DNA of 64,000 nt from Oegoconia quadripuncta. Its lineage: Eukaryota > Arthropoda > Insecta > Lepidoptera > Autostichidae. This document shows, piece after piece, positions 31,592-40,904 of the stretch. The notes beneath the pieces are model-generated. The model searched no databases. It saw only the letters and a program-made list of their open reading frames with translations, and was not told where the DNA came from. The first letter of the stretch is position 1, and each line of letters opens with the position of its first letter. The DNA is taken from assembly GCA_949316235.1 (NCBI GenBank), contig OX438741.1, positions 11,967,124 to 12,031,123 of the forward strand. The letters are read 5' to 3'. The translations under genes and the position numbers were made by a program.

Positions 31592-32597
31592 AGATACATG
31601 TATGAATATGTGTGTTTCTGTTATTTAGTACTGCTGTTGTATAATGTTTTAAGTATTCCTACTGTAATATTGTAATCTATACAATGATAATTAATATTAT
31701 GATTATTTATCATATATAAAAATACTTTAAAATCAATTTAAAATTAACCAGAACAGGATACAATTTTAAACCATTTAGTGTGTCGCGCCTTTTGATTTCC
31801 CCGCCGATAATAATTATATTTAAATTATATTTTTATTTTAAACAAGAAATGTAATACTATAAATTATTTTTTTTATGATTACCAATACTAACCAATTTTA
31901 AAGTTACACTTATTCAAATAAAAAATAATTCATCTAACTTACACCTTTTCCTATTAAAATGTCAATTTACTGTATTAAAAGGCAAACTTCAAATAGTAAT
32001 GCCTCACCCTTAATATTTAAGAAAAAGAAATTAAACACGGTCTGGCACAAAATCAGGAGGCGTTAGAATTTTTGGTTGGCCGAGCGGACTTCAACAACTC
32101 TCGTTCGACCTCTACGCCGCGCGACGCTTTGGATTTTTTTCTGGTCTCATTTATATAATAAATATATATAAATTATATATTTTTACAAACTAGAGTAGTC
32201 ATATTATAAATCAGTATTTTTTGTTTGTATGATAACTTACCAATTTTATAGTTACGCTTATTCGAACAGAAATACAATACTTCTAAATTTCACGTTTCCT
32301 TCAAAAAAAAAATTTTTTTGTAAGGAGAGGTATTACGAAAACTTCAAATATGAATTCCTCATCCCCAATTTATACGAAAATGACACCAAATACGGTCTCG
32401 TATGTAGTCTCGAGGCGTCAGAATTTTTTGTTTCCGGAGCGGCGTGAGCGGTCTTCAACCACCCCCCCCTCCCCCACCCGTGGCCGGATCTGGTGGGGCC
32501 AGGGCTTAATCTGCTCAATTTGACCTGGGCTACAACCGTACCAAGTTTCATGCTTTGGTCACAATCTGCAGGGTTCATCGCAATAGGACCCGGACTA
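30656..32597 (+). repeat. right arm of the palindrome
   Basis: About 1.94 kb, the reverse complement of the left arm. It contains the end of exon 1, two introns, exons 2 and 3 of the nuclease-like gene, and a non-coding subterminal region with two related sub-repeats. It lacks the LINE tail found in the left arm, so that insertion came after the arms formed. Confidence 0.85.
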
Positions 32598-32649
32598 TGA
32601 AGATTTAGTTACTTAAGAAGAACAGCTTATAAAGAATAACATATTTAAA

Positions 32650-32720
32650 TGTACTACACTAAGTTCCTTATTTAGAATAGAATAGAAAAAAATATTTGAC
32701 CCAATAAACGACACATCGTA
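32650..32720 (-). repeat. (TAGAA)n-tailed retroelement end
   Basis: TTAGAATAGAATAGAAAAAAATATTTGACCCAATAAACGACACATCG matches 8708-8780. It lies just outside the right end of the palindrome. Confidence 0.5.
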
Positions 32721-34077
32721 CAACTTATAGATAAAATAACATTTCAAATCATTTTAACATACACAAGGTAAGTCATTTCGAGGTAAATGAAAAACAAAAA
32801 ATTTAAAAAATAAAGCGTATTTGATTGAACAGCGACAAAATGAGGCCAACTTAGTTGTAACTTGTAGTCACAGCTTAATATACCCCTTACTAGTTTACTA
32901 GTAAGGGTCCACGGTTCTAATAGGTATAAGATCCATGATTGCGTTCGACTTGCCGTGGGGAAATGCAACGACGCCTTAGCTATCTGAACGTGTTCAACCA
33001 CTGTACGTTTTTAGAAACCTTGTTCGTACGCAGGTACAAATTATGGAATTTCTTTTCGACGTTTTTCCTCGAAGATCTGACATTACTCCTTCAAACAATA
33101 GCTAAATGAATGAAGCCCTAAGGCAGCGCGTGCTCAGCCTGTTGCAAATATTCATCGGAGGTGACCATTTCCTTCAGTTCACATCATTGGTGTCAGTTTA
33201 CCTTTTTACCTGTAATAAAGTAACAGAAAAACCGAACAAACGAGTACGAGCCCGTTATGCATAACACGAACGTATTTATTTTTTGATTTCGAAGCGATTT
33301 CATTGACTGGCCACGCGACGCTGCCCTTTGGTGGACATCGAGCCTAAATCTTCGTTAATAATGTGTTCACTTCCGGGGATTGTCTTTGGAATTGCTTTTA
33401 CGTTGACACTCAAATATGTTTTTTTGAATTTATTGTGCAAACCTCTTACAAGGATTACTTAAGTGGTTAAGTTGTAGCACAAAAAGCATTTTAGGGCTTA
33501 TCTATGTACAAAGTAATTTGTTAAGGGCACTACTAACAGTGTAGCTGGATAGTCGTCTTGTCCACTTTGACTGTACAATTTAGTAACTGTTTAAATTATC
33601 TTGCAAGTCACATTAGATTACCTTATTAAAGTGTAATACTACCTCGTTGATTGGGCTATGATTTCTGTGGACAACGTCCGCACTAACGGAGGGATCTCTG
33701 GTAAAGATGTATCCTTCTCTCCGGCACACAACATAATGTACTTCGATTTTTGTAGCACGTTTGCGTTAAAGTGGGATAGTTGTATATTTCGTCCAAACGA
33801 TTGAGTCCAAACTCCTAGAGCAGGGCACCGTTTGCACTGTGTCACTTGAACCGTTAGTGAAGCAGTGGTATGGGCTTTTATTCATGGAAATGTGGCAGTT
33901 TCGTTGATTCTTATGGCTACCCGCGGGTGGATGGTTTTAATATCAGAGGATCACAACAGGCAGAACCTGCACACTCCGTGTCACGGAACCGAATGTTAAA
34001 CAGCCTACTCAGAAAGTAGAGTGATTTGAACATTATTACTACTAATACTTGACCTTTTAATCTATTTGGGGATTTAA
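32721..34077. other. intronic stretch without recognised features
   Basis: No convincing open frame. A short string GTGGGATAGTTGTATATTTCG near 33772-33792 also occurs at 14277-14297 and marks a small unnamed repeat. Confidence 0.4.
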
Positions 34078-34290
34078 AATCAAAAAACGCGACAGCATAT
34101 TTTGCGGGTATTATGATGGATTTTTTGCCATAAAATGTATCCTATCCTATGACACTCTAGGGATCAAGACGAATCGAACAACATCTTGCACTTCAAAATC
34201 GGTAAAGCCGTTTTGGCTACAGGAGGTAACATATAAATCTACATGCAAACATACACTCGCAGAGCATAACCCTCCTATTTAGGGCTGTCG
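34078..34290 (-). repeat. CCCGACTGCC...CTGTCGGG repeat, reversed
   Basis: Reverse of the 11757-11940 family: left end AAAAAACGCGACAGCATATTTTGC, middle GCACTTCAAAATCGGTAAAGCC and GGAGGTAACATATAAATC, right end CTCCTATTTAGGGCTGTCGGG. Confidence 0.55.
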
Positions 34291-34575
34291 GGTAATTATT
34301 GGTTTATTAGCGCTTCGGTAAAAGTCTTACCTATGTTCTAATTTCACTGAATTGTCGGACCGATTATAGTCGATCGTTTGCTTTGGGCCTAAACATGACA
34401 GACACAAAATGACATCATTCGGCCATTAAGAAAACGCCGGGTCAGAGAGGTATTTATAATTATTTTAGTTAGTAGTTTTATTGTCATAGCAGTTAAGTAC
34501 TTCCTACTATAAGTAGGTACCTAGATACTAGTAAACGTAGGTAAGTGAAATAGAAGACGTAGTTTCTTTAGGCTT

Positions 34576-34753
34576 CCCGCCCACGACCGCCAATCGGTGA
34601 CCGATGTTTTGTAGGAGAAAAATGGAAAGTACTGATTGCAATGTTTCAATGCCCGCGTCCTATAAAAAATCGGTCACAATATCGGTGATAAAAGTATTGA
34701 GGAAAAAATCGGCCCGATTATCCGTCTCACAAAAAGTCGGTCGTGGGCGGGCA
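34576..34753. mobile_element. small MITE with CCCGCCCACGACCG ends
   Basis: CCCGCCCACGACCG (34576-34589) is inverted as CGGTCGTGGGCGGG at the right end. The ~180-base unit has repeated ATCGGTGA/CGGTCACAATATCGGTGA blocks. Target duplication not determined. Confidence 0.55.
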
Positions 34754-34759
34754 CACTTA

Positions 34760-35690
34760 GGGGAATCCAAGTTTCCACCAAATAGAGGAAACTTATGTAG
34801 ACAATATTCAACTCCCTTCCTTCATAGGAATCATCTATTTCAATCCATACCTAAAATTTCAAAACAGGAATTTACAGTCATAAATTCGCTAGTTATTATT
34901 TTTGTTATACAGTATAAATATACTTCCTTAGGTATTATAAAATAAAATAACCTTCTTCTAATTTATTCACTAAACCACCTTCAACAATAAATGACATTAT
35001 AAATCTTAAAAACTTGATTGCAAGTGGTTTTTATTTGCAAAATTTACATACAATAACAAACTGACTCAGTTATGACTAGTGAGGTCAACTCTAAGATTTA
35101 CCATTAAAATGCGAATAAATAGATTATACAATGCAAATATTTGAATTAGGTACTGTGATTAACTATGTAGATAACAAGAATAAGTTCAGGATTAGCGAGC
35201 TGAAATAGCAATGGGTTAGTCATAGAACGGATAATGTAAACTAATTCATAAACTAGGACAGTGTAAACAGCTTAGCTAGGACAGTGGATAATAAGTTCAA
35301 CATTAAAAATACTTAAAAAAATCTATTATACTGGAGCATCAGTTTACGTCTAATTCATAATAAAATAAATAAAAAATATATATGTTAGTACAAATTTTAC
35401 TTACTTACTATGTTAATTTTATATCTAATTTTACAAAGTTAATTAATTTAAAATAAATTATCTGAGACTTGAGTCATCCTCCACACCCGCAAGGTCATCG
35501 AGACCTCAGAACGTGAAGTTTAACGAACCTGCCGACCAGAAGAGAGTCAAATCTGTCTCCCACCATCCCTAACACTCTATTAGAGCTCCCGCGCACTCTC
35601 CGTACCGTTGACGCACTCTTTTTGCGCATCAAATCATGGAAATCATCCACGCTGGCATCGGCAAACATTCCAGATGCGCTACAATAATGG
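34760..35690. other. intronic stretch without recognised features
   Basis: AT-rich; no repeat family shared with the rest of the window except short TAGGTACC motifs. The GC-richer part 35475-35640 is not recognised. Confidence 0.4.
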
Positions 35691-35694
35691 GCAT

Positions 35695-35792
35695 ATTTGC
35701 AGCCAGGATTGTCCCCCCAAGAGGGATCTCCTCAATAGGCGTGCTACTGCCTATTGAGGAGATCTCTTGGGGGGACAATCCTGGCTGCAAAT
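35695..35792. repeat. near-perfect 44-46-base hairpin
   Basis: The left arm 35695-35740 and right arm 35749-35792 are reverse complements apart from two extra G in the left arm (AAGAGGGATC against AAGAGATC). The loop is GTGCTACT. The arm sequence (GCAGCCAGGATTGTCCCCCC, AAGAGGGATCTC) recurs once at 47656-47688 without the hairpin, so the fold arose from a repeat. Confidence 0.85.
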
Positions 35793-35993
35793 GGTATGCA
35801 AATTTCATATCCATGCTATTAACCGAGTTCCCCTCCGTATCCTTTAGTTGAATTACGATCCGTATTACAGTGCGTTTCAACGAATAATAGATACCTATGG
35901 CGTTATTTTTGCTCCCATGTCTTTCAAAGTCATTGGTACGAGAAGACACTGCCGCAGATTTTGTTTATTTTCATTTGATTTTCGACTCAAATC

Positions 35994-36146
35994 ATGCCCA
36001 AAACTTTGAAAAGTGGTGAAAGAATGATGATGTTAAAGGTGAAAAACTTTTGTGAACGTGAAAAACGCAATGATGCCCCAATATACAACACCGAAAAACA
36101 TTGCTGCCAACATAACGCCATAGGCACTCTAACCTTTTCTTTAGTT
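35994..36146 (+). pseudogene. transposase N-terminus relic (IS630/Tc1-like DDE, tentative)
   Basis: From the ATG at 35994 the frame gives PKTLKSGERMMMLKVKNFC then EREKRNDAPIYN before diverging and stopping. This recalls N-termini of lepidopteran IS630-like transposases (P..L..GER.M...V..YFEREK). No catalytic domain was seen downstream; the next sequence is a SINE E-type fragment (36155-36215). Confidence 0.4.
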
Positions 36147-36948
36147 TAAATTATTTTTTGAAGTTTTCTGCCCTTTTGGACAGGCAAAGGGATTTGAGCC
36201 CATACAGCATTTTGGACAAAGACAATATCTTAGTCTTATGCTGTTCTGCATTTTCCCCTCTAGCATTCCATTTTCAAAATATTCGAAATATAAACCGATG
36301 AGAACATTTTTGTGACCACAGTTAAATATTGCGGCAACATTTCAATCATGGAAATTCTTAATTGTGATCCTAATTTAATTAATTTGTAACTATTCATTAT
36401 ATAGATTACATTCGGATCGTCTGTAAGACTTTTGTAATAGATAAGTATAATTTAAAGCCTTTCGATGTCTTTGCCACAGTACGGAATATAACGCGATCTT
36501 GGTAAAAAATTCTTTTAAAAAACTTATACCACATTTAATAGATTCAACCTTAGTTTTCGTAAGTAAAACCAGGTTTTTACAGTCCTTGAATAGTGGTTTA
36601 GACATTACATTGCGCATACGCAGGTCACCATTTACGATTTCTAAAGGACTGTGATGTCATAATACGTCCGGCAGTTTAATTTGCGTTTATTATGGGATGA
36701 AGAATCACTCGATATCGTTATCGATAGATTCCACTAGAAAGTTAAAAACCGCGGTAGGTGATCTGTGGTACACGGAAATATCAAACTTAGGACGATTTAT
36801 TCTGTCCAGTGGCGCCCTCTTTGGATAAATTAAGATTTATTTTTAAATACAGATTAAATCAAAAATTATGCTTCGTCCTGCACGCGAAAAGCCTAAAAGC
36901 TAATTATAAATAAAATTTTAGCTTATGGTTATTTTAGAGGATTTAAAA

Positions 36949-37191
36949 TTATTGATTACGCCTAGGTCTTCCCCTTCCCCTCTTTCCTTCAATCTTTCCC
37001 TCAATTATGTTCTTCAAAAAAATATCGTGACATATCAAGTGACCTATCATCTTTCGTCTTCGGTTTTCAACTGTGGCTAACAGGCATCTCTTCTCCTTTA
37101 CTGTCATTAACACCTCTTCATTTGTTCTCTTCTCGGTCCATCTTATTACTTTGACCAAGTGAAAGAAAAGGTGAATGTCGTGTCGTACCAA
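36949..37191 (-). pseudogene. LINE reverse-transcriptase C-terminus relic
   Basis: Minus-strand frame: RTNEEVLMTVKEKRCLLATV, ENRRRKMIGHLICHDIFLKN and IIEGKIEGKRGRGRPR. This is the C-terminus of a very common insect LINE (NEEVL.R..EKR.LL.T...R...MIGHL.RHD.F..NI.EGKI.GKRGRGRPR). Downstream on the minus strand it is truncated soon after GRPRRNQ. Confidence 0.82.
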
Positions 37192-37280
37192 GAGGCTAAA
37201 ACGAGGGCGGAAAGTAGAGAGACGTGGTCATTACTCCACCGACAAGAGCATAGCTCTTAAATTGAAGAAGAAAATTATTA
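37160..37280. repeat. 60-bp module plus shared tail (see 42963)
   Basis: The ~60 bases from AAAAGGTGAATGTCGTGTCG to GGAAAGTAGAGAGACG are followed by TGGTCATTACTCCACCGACA and AGAGCATAGCTCTTAAATTG. At 42963-43085 the same 60 bases are inverted while the tail keeps its orientation. The left end overlaps the upstream part of the LINE relic. Confidence 0.65.
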
Positions 37281-37585
37281 ATAAATGCCACTTTTTTATA
37301 ACCGTCAATTCTGGAAAATAACCTTAAAGCTAAATAGATGTTTCTGATGAATACGGTATGATTGTAGCTGTGGTTCAAGTGTTTTACTTGTATGATTCTT
37401 TACTCTCCTAATGGCACTCTATACAATTCCTAGGTATTGCATACATTACCTAGGCCTATTACCTATGTAATGATTAACGATAGATATAATATTTTACACA
37501 TTGCCTAGATGAACTTGGTATTGTATAGAATAACTAGGATATCTATACAATAACTGAATTACACACTTTACCGGTGACATATACA

Positions 37586-37672
37586 TCATCATCCCGTAAA
37601 TATCCCACTGCAGGGATATAGGCCTTCCCTCGTACATGAGGGAGTATGGGCCATAGTCCACCGCATGCATAG
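37586..37672. repeat. CATCATCATCCCG...CAGGGATATAGG repeat
   Basis: CATCATCATCCCGTAAATATCCC, GCAGGGATATAGGCCTTCCC, GAGGGAGTATGGGCCATAG: a motif set I know as a widespread lepidopteran repeat, probably a LINE 3' end with a trinucleotide tail. Confidence 0.5.
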
Positions 37673-38368
37673 GCATATACTAATGTATTAAATATAAATA
37701 TATACTGTATGTATGTATTAAATATATATACATCTTCTAAATAGAAATACCTTATCTATGCCGGTAGGTACTTACTATCCATCTTAGTAACGTCACAGAT
37801 AGGTAACCTTGTGCTAACAGTGTTGATATTATCATAATGTTACACGACTTCACGAGCCGCGCACAAAATGTTTAAAACGGTAGCCATTCGAAATATAAAC
37901 GATGCTATTATTCAACCATTTGTTGAAGAGTTATTTTCATTTACTTCTGAATTTGGTAACCAGACTTCTACAAGGTATGTCGAAACAATCCGTAATGCGG
38001 TCGCGATTACCTAAAAATACAGAGCTAGCATACCATTTACCACTTTGTGGATCGAAAGAGATACAGAAACAATGATTAGGTAGGCCTATAGTTTTTTAGA
38101 GATGCATGACAATATAATGAGCGGTTTTCCAAGGAGTGTTCACTAAATTGAGAATAGATGGTGATCATCGAATGTTTGTCATTGTCAAAAAAGCAACCTA
38201 TGGTAGAATTATTACAAATTTAATTTATTTTTCAAATCCATGAAACACCTAAAACGAACAAAACGCAAAAACTGTAATATACGCATCTCCTCTGAGAGCT
38301 AAAGTCAATTTAAATATTATAAACAATATTATTTCTTTTTCTGAATGACCGTGTTAGATTTTGACAGC

Positions 38369-38768
38369 AATTTTTTTTTTTTTTAGTTTCATTCTCTCCT
38401 TTAGGAGAAGGCAAAGGGATCTAGCCCATAACAGCCATGTCTTATTTCTCTTATTTCTTCAGTTTGTAAGTCAGTCTCAGTCAAAACAAGTAATTCGTCG
38501 TATACTTGGCGTACACAGAGTCTAGTCACGGTCAAGTCATTCTTCAGTAAAGTGGCAGAATGCTTTACAAAAGATTTTCGCGGCTTCTTGAGGGAACCCG
38601 TAAGCTCCGTTACGCACTTTAATTTACACTTCCCTTCACTTGTACACCATCACTAACGTTTGCTGCACAATATTCTGCCATTATTAAGCTTCAAAAGTTA
38701 GAATGCCCAAATTATAAAAATTATAAAAAAAAATGCTACTTCACTCGTCGAGTTCCCGCCAAAAAGCC
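38369..38768 (-). mobile_element. SINE family E with 10-bp target-site duplication
   Basis: The exact direct repeat TTTTGACAGC lies at 38359-38368 and 38769-38778. Between them, the T-run at the left is the poly-A tail on the minus strand and GGCTTTTTGGCGGGAACTCG is the 5' end. The ~400-base length defines the full-length family. No A/B boxes were seen, so the promoter type is undetermined. Confidence 0.85.
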
Positions 38769-38791
38769 TTTTGACAGCTATGGGTCGTCAG

Positions 38792-39674
38792 CATGGACTT
38801 ATTATTTAAACAGGACTGAGTACTCGCCGCTGAAAAACGAGCCGAGCAGGATGTGTAACGTAGAGGCCGTTTGTCTCTGTCTAACAGGGTGACCACAATA
38901 TATGTATTTGTTACTTGGGACAAATGTTGTAATAAAATATTTGTCAAAAAACTTTGGCGTTTTGACATTAGCCGGCGTGAGCCATTTATTTCGCATTTCT
39001 TCATTTTTTGGGAAACTGCAATAATAGTACAACAGTCAGGACCCTAATCAATCACACATATTTCACATATTTCGACTCATTTCAAGAATTCATGGGCATC
39101 CTACTTCTTTGATTTACAAAAATATTATTTTTAGCTTACCTGTGGAAAGATATGTTGCAACCACCATAGGATTCACTTGGGCAAGTATAAACGCAACACT
39201 TTTTCACCATTTTACTCCTTTTACTTGTTATAATATAACAAATACTTTAAAAAACTTTTAATGCAAAGAAAATTCAAAATCACACCGAACCGCCATGACA
39301 TGACATGCTTTTCAGGGTTACCATAAAAATAACAAAATCGAAATAAAAATGTATGTTTTCTGTTTGATTTAAGAATATATGAAAAGAAATTAATGCGAAT
39401 GTTATTTGTTTATTTATAATTGTTAAAATAACATAAAAATATAAGTGTTTCAATGGAATTTTTGAGTAGCCAAAACTGTTGATCATAATCATTTTTTTTG
39501 CTGGCAAGATGTAAGAACGAGACACACGGCCTCCGTAATTTCTATCTCTCTCGGCTCGGATTTGCCTTTGTGTATGGTGCATCCAATTTAATACCTTATT
39601 GCGTTGACATAGTGATCATTTTCCTAAATGATTCTTTTGATAGTTATCAGTCCTGTTTAAATAATAAGTCCATG
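38792..39674 (-). mobile_element. 883-bp P-element-like non-autonomous transposon
   Basis: The two ends form a 28-bp perfect inverted repeat starting CATGGACTTATTATTTAAAC. The 8-bp direct repeat GTCGTCAG flanks the unit exactly (38784-38791 and 39675-39682). 8-bp duplications and ~30-bp inverted repeats starting CA are features of P elements. The minus strand encodes a two-exon THAP-like N-terminal domain, the DNA-binding domain of P transposase. All catalytic sequence is absent, so this is an internal-deletion derivative. It lies 13 bases from the SINE E copy. Confidence 0.82.
38802..39210 (-). CDS. truncated P-like transposase: THAP-domain N-terminus (two exons)
   Basis: Exon 1 (39210-39140) begins with an ATG and encodes MVKKCCVYTCPSESYGGCNI then SFH, ending AG|GTAAGC. 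Exon 2 (39015-38802) follows a TTGCAG acceptor and encodes FPKNEEMRNKWLTPANVKTP, KFFDKYFITT and YIYCGH, with a stop at 38802-38804 formed within the terminal inverted repeat. The product would be ~94 residues. The early cysteines, ISFH, FPK and the KW tryptophan follow the THAP zinc-finger pattern; the distal C-H pair is C-x-H rather than C-x2-H, so zinc binding may be altered. If expressed it could act as a DNA-binding repressor, as KP-type P derivatives do; that is inference. Confidence 0.68.
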
Positions 39675-39699
39675 GTCGTCAGTGCCATTTATCCATAGA

Positions 39700-39990
39700 G
39701 CTTTTTTTTAGTTCTATTCACTCTCGGAGAAGGCAAAGGGATCTAAACCCATACAGTCATGTCTTATTTCTTCAGTCAGTTTATATGTCAGTCCAAACAA
39801 GTAATTCGTCGTATACAGAGTCTAGTCACGGTCAATTAATTCTTTAGTAAAGTGGCAGAATGCTTTACAAAAGATTCCGAAGAACCCGAAAGCTTCGTTA
39901 CGCACTTTAATTTACACTTCCCTTCACTTGTACACCATCACTAACTTTTGCTGCACAATATTCTGCCATTATTAAGCTTCAAACTTATTA
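39700..39990 (-). mobile_element. SINE family E, truncated and deleted
   Basis: Reverse copy: T-run, GAGAAGGCAAAGGGATCTAAACCC, CGTCGTATACAGAGTCTAGTC, GAAAGCTTCGTTACGCAC and CTGCCATTATTAAGCTTC. The 5' ~80 bases are missing and a short internal block is deleted. Confidence 0.72.
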
Positions 39991-40319
39991 CTTAAAACAA
40001 CATTAATAACATAGATCATTTAAATCTCTGTCTCCCTTTCCTCCACATTGCCATGCCCTGACAAGTATGTTAGTACTTACCTATGTATTGTAACTTGTGT
40101 AATGCAATAAATATAAGTATGAATAAATAGCTCATTTGGAGGCTCCGCAGAAAACCAGCGTTGTAGGGCTGTAACCCAAGCTGAGTTGGAGACCTTTTTG
40201 ACTCTACCTTTTGTATTGTCCCGGCTGTGTGTGCACCTGATAGTTTGTGTCATGAGATCTTTCTTTCTTCTAAATTTAGTTTGCAACTGGTATATAATTT
40301 AATTACATCAACAACCTTT

Positions 40320-40490
40320 AGATACCCGGTTGGTTTCAATTGAAGGCAGCCGTTAAGGCAAGTAGGTGGCCTACCGGGGCGGCTTAAACCACCACACCGC
40401 ACTGGATCCGCCTGGTGGGTTACGGCCCATACCCTCTCCCCGTGAGAGGAGGCTGCGCCCCACCAACTGCGGGGACGTTTAAGGCTGTTG
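40320..40490. repeat. interspersed repeat shared with 55735-55880
   Basis: Shared blocks in the same order: CCCGGTTGGTTTCAATTGAAGGCAG, CCATACCCTCTCC.CGTGAGAG, GGCTGCGCCCC and GTTTAAGGCTGTTG. Non-coding; probably a retroelement 3' region. Confidence 0.6.
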
Positions 40491-40774
40491 ACGTTTGTCC
40501 GCTCATGAAGTTCCGTATTAATTGATAACGACTTTGAAGGAAAGAATTGCGGTACTTTATTGACGATAGTGATATGCAGAGATGCATAATGTGGTTTTGT
40601 TGCTTTAACTGGATTCACAAAGAGAGTAGCGAAAAGATTTTGCTGAAAATTTCATTTGTGATTTGTGTATTATTAGAACTACCTAATCTAAAAGAATATT
40701 GTATCTAACCTAAATAGGTACCTACCTTATATGTATAGTATAAGTTTAAAGTTATTTGTTCAAAAATGTGACAC

Positions 40775-40898
40775 GTTGTTTAATTTATTAAGGGGTATAC
40801 CATTAGGTATACCCCTTAATAAATTAAACAACTGATATGATGATGATTATTATAAGGTATATATTAATATACCTTATAATAATCATCATCATATCAGT
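40775..40898. repeat. two adjacent perfect hairpins with identical ATTA loops
   Basis: Hairpin 1: arms 40775-40801 and 40806-40832 (27 bp, perfect), loop ATTA. Hairpin 2: arms 40831-40862 and 40867-40898 (32 bp, perfect), loop ATTA; it shares two bases with hairpin 1. Outside them ATGTGAC (40765-40771) pairs with GTCACAT (40897-40903), so the whole could form a three-way junction. Hairpin 2 contains the TGATGATGATTAT run seen at retroelement ends. Confidence 0.88.
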
Positions 40899-40904
40899 CA
40901 CATG

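Larger units (their letters stand above)
28250..32597. mobile_element. 4.35-kb palindromic Academ-like DNA transposon derivative
   Basis: Two inverted arms, 28250-30346 and 30656-32597, flank a 309-base spacer. Both outer ends read TAGTCCGGGTCCTATTGC inwards, and TGA lies directly outside each (28247-28249, 32598-32600), a possible 3-bp target duplication. Each arm carries the 3' half of the same split gene, facing outward: minus strand on the left, plus on the right. The spacer is contiguous in coding sense only with the right copy. Thus the left arm is an inverted duplicate of the right 3' part, and both outer ends come from the same original transposon end. The gene motifs (DTDVLVLAV, GCDTVSAFHGRGKK, a Cys-rich C-terminus) match the XPG-like nuclease plus Cys-rich module that I associate with the Academ superfamily. 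That family assignment is from memory. Confidence 0.7.

Noticed and set aside
28250..32597. CRISPR-like or satellite array
   Set aside because: The repeat is one inverted pair plus sub-repeats; there is no short repeat-spacer pattern, and the context is animal.
40250..40618. 122-codon minus-strand ORF
   Set aside because: It spans a non-coding interspersed repeat (40320-40490) shared with 55735-55880, where the frame is not kept.
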